Positions 18,851 to 20,000 of a stretch of DNA of 20,000 bases are shown one piece after another; the first letter of the stretch is position 1, and each line of letters starts with the position of its first letter. Origin of the DNA: Stramonita haemastoma (taxonomy: Eukaryota; Mollusca; Gastropoda; Neogastropoda; Muricidae); contig CM060317.1 in NCBI GenBank assembly GCA_030674155.1, positions 36,702,520-36,722,519 of the forward strand. Direction: 5' to 3'. The notes below the pieces were generated by a model, which saw nothing but the letters and a program-made list of their open reading frames with translations, was not told where the DNA came from and made no database searches. The position numbers and the translations under genes were made by a program.

Positions 18851-18867
18851 TGCGATGGCGATGATGA

Positions 18868-18904
<37 letters not shown>

Positions 18905-18970
18905 TGATGATGATGATGATGATGATGATGACATGATCATGATCATGATCATGATGATGATGATGATGAT
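18851..18970. repeat. (GAT)n microsatellite with ATGATC palindrome
   Basis: GAT triplets are interrupted at 18932-18953 by a 22-bp perfect palindrome built of CATGAT steps. Confidence 0.95.
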
Positions 18971-18979
18971 AAAAGAACA

Positions 18980-19615
18980 ATACAAAGAAGAAAGGAAGGA
19001 AGGAAGAAGGTAAACAAGAAAGAAAGAAAGGGAAAAAAGAAGAAAGAAAGAAAGAAAGCTAGAAAGAAGAAAGAAAGAAAGAAAGAAAGAAAGAAGAAAG
19101 GAAAGAAGGAAAATAAAGACAAAGAGGAAAGAAACAAAAGAATGCGAAGAATGCGAAGAAGAAGAATGCGAAGAAGAAGAATGAGAAAAGAAGTAGAAGA
19201 AGAAGAAGAAGAAGAAGAAGAAGAAGAACAAGAACAAGAACAAGAACAAGAACAGAACAAGAACAAGAACAAGAATGCGAAGAAGAAGAGGAAGAATGCG
19301 AAGAAGAAGAATGCGAAGAAGAAGAATGCGAAGAAGAAGAAGAAGAAGAAGAATGCAAGAAGAAGGAGAAGAAAGAAGAAGAAGAAGAAGAAGAAGAAGA
19401 AGAAGAAGAAGAAAGAGAGAAGAAGAAGAAGAAGAAGAAGAGGAAGTAGAAGAAAAAGAAGAAGAAGAAGAAGAAGAGAAGAAGAAGAAGAAGAAGAAGA
19501 AGAAGAAGAAGAAGAAGAAGAAGAAGAAGAAGGAGAAGAAGGAGAAGAAGAAGAAGAAGAAGAAGAAGAAGAAGAAGAAGAAGAAGAAGAAGAAAAAGAA
19601 AAAGAAAGATAAAAC
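18980..19615. repeat. (GAA)n / (GAAA)n / (GAACAA)n complex repeat, locus 3
   Basis: GAAA and GGAA tetramers run to about 19110. AATGCGAAGAAGAAG-type units lie at about 19141-19190 and 19273-19355, with GAACAA hexamers between (19227-19275), then GAA. The plus strand is entirely purine from 19448 to 19609. Basic and acidic low-complexity frames on both strands are artefacts. Confidence 0.96.
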
Positions 19616-19659
19616 TACAAAGTGAAAGAGATAAAAGATTAAGAAAAAAGAGACAGAGA

Positions 19660-19716
19660 AATAGTAAGAGAGACAGACAGACAGAGAGAGACAGACAGAC
19701 AGACACAGAGAGAGAA

Positions 19717-19782
<66 letters not shown>
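19660..19782. repeat. (GACA)n microsatellite
   Basis: GACA tetramers with GAGA breaks; the clean run is at about 19720-19780. Confidence 0.96.
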
Positions 19783-19783
<1 letters not shown>

Positions 19784-20000
19784 GAATAGAAGTTAAACAA
19801 GAGTAGCAACAATAGAAAGAGCATGAACAACAAGACTATTAAAAACGAAGACGAAAGTGGAAAAAACACTCTCTCACACACACACAGAGGACGAGAGATC
19901 TTGCCGGAGACAACAATAGCAACAACAAAAATGACTACATGAAGAAACAGGGAAAAAAAAGGACATTCTTCCCCTGTCCCTAGTTCGATATCCTTTATAT
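19783..20000. other. A-rich unique sequence at the window edge
   Basis: No gene or repeat family recognised. A short CA run lies near 19876. Confidence 0.4.

Overview
This is animal (metazoan) nuclear DNA with no intact protein-coding gene that I can support. There is no operon layout, and long open frames occur mainly inside simple repeats. Roughly a third of the window (my hand sum) is long microsatellite: (GT/CA)n, (CT/GA)n, (GAA/TTC)n, (GATA)n, (TCTG/GACA)n and (GAT)n. The remainder holds decayed LINE and SINE copies and A+T-rich unique sequence. This density, together with RTE-like and L2/CR1-like LINEs and tRNA-derived SINEs, fits a marine invertebrate, most likely a mollusc. That placement is inference.

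Layout. Bases 1-1830 hold (CA/GT)n tracts, a G-quadruplex-prone block and a (TCC)n(TTC)n tract. Bases 1830-2760 hold A+T-rich sequence with a weak two-unit kelch-like remnant on the minus strand. Bases 2754-3465 hold a short repeat tail, then a broken RTE-like LINE C-terminus whose final residues are still readable. A tRNA-derived SINE (copy 1) lies at 3577-3940. Bases 3941-6500 are dominated by compound microsatellites, including an (AC)(CG)(AC)(GATA)(GGAT)(GA) mosaic.

Bases 6823-8283 are a nested insertion. A second RTE-like LINE remnant (+) is split at a GAGAT site by an antisense, 5'-truncated L2/CR1-like LINE (6971-7854). The RTE remnant downstream also carries a 43-bp near-perfect fold-back (8001-8090). 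A different tRNA-derived SINE follows at 8355-8668; it shares its middle domain with copies 1 and 2 but has another tail.

Bases 8766-12872 look like a decayed tandem array. An anchor of about 60 bp recurs five times, at 9411, 10215, 10911, 11672 and 12434, with 696-804 bp spacing. Other blocks recur in the same order, and most units carry a long microsatellite at the same internal position. SINE copy 2 (10369-10652) lies inside one unit.

Bases 12873-20000 are unique A+T-rich DNA alternating with (GAA/TTC)n loci, a 107-bp alternating purine-pyrimidine run, (GAT)n, (CA)n and (GACA)n tracts. The three large GAA loci share a TGCGAAGAAGAA-type variant, which suggests common descent. No CRISPR array, rRNA, functional tRNA or bacterial gene was seen. 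The parts worth a second look are the ordered decayed array, the fold-back and the nested LINEs, rather than a new protein system.
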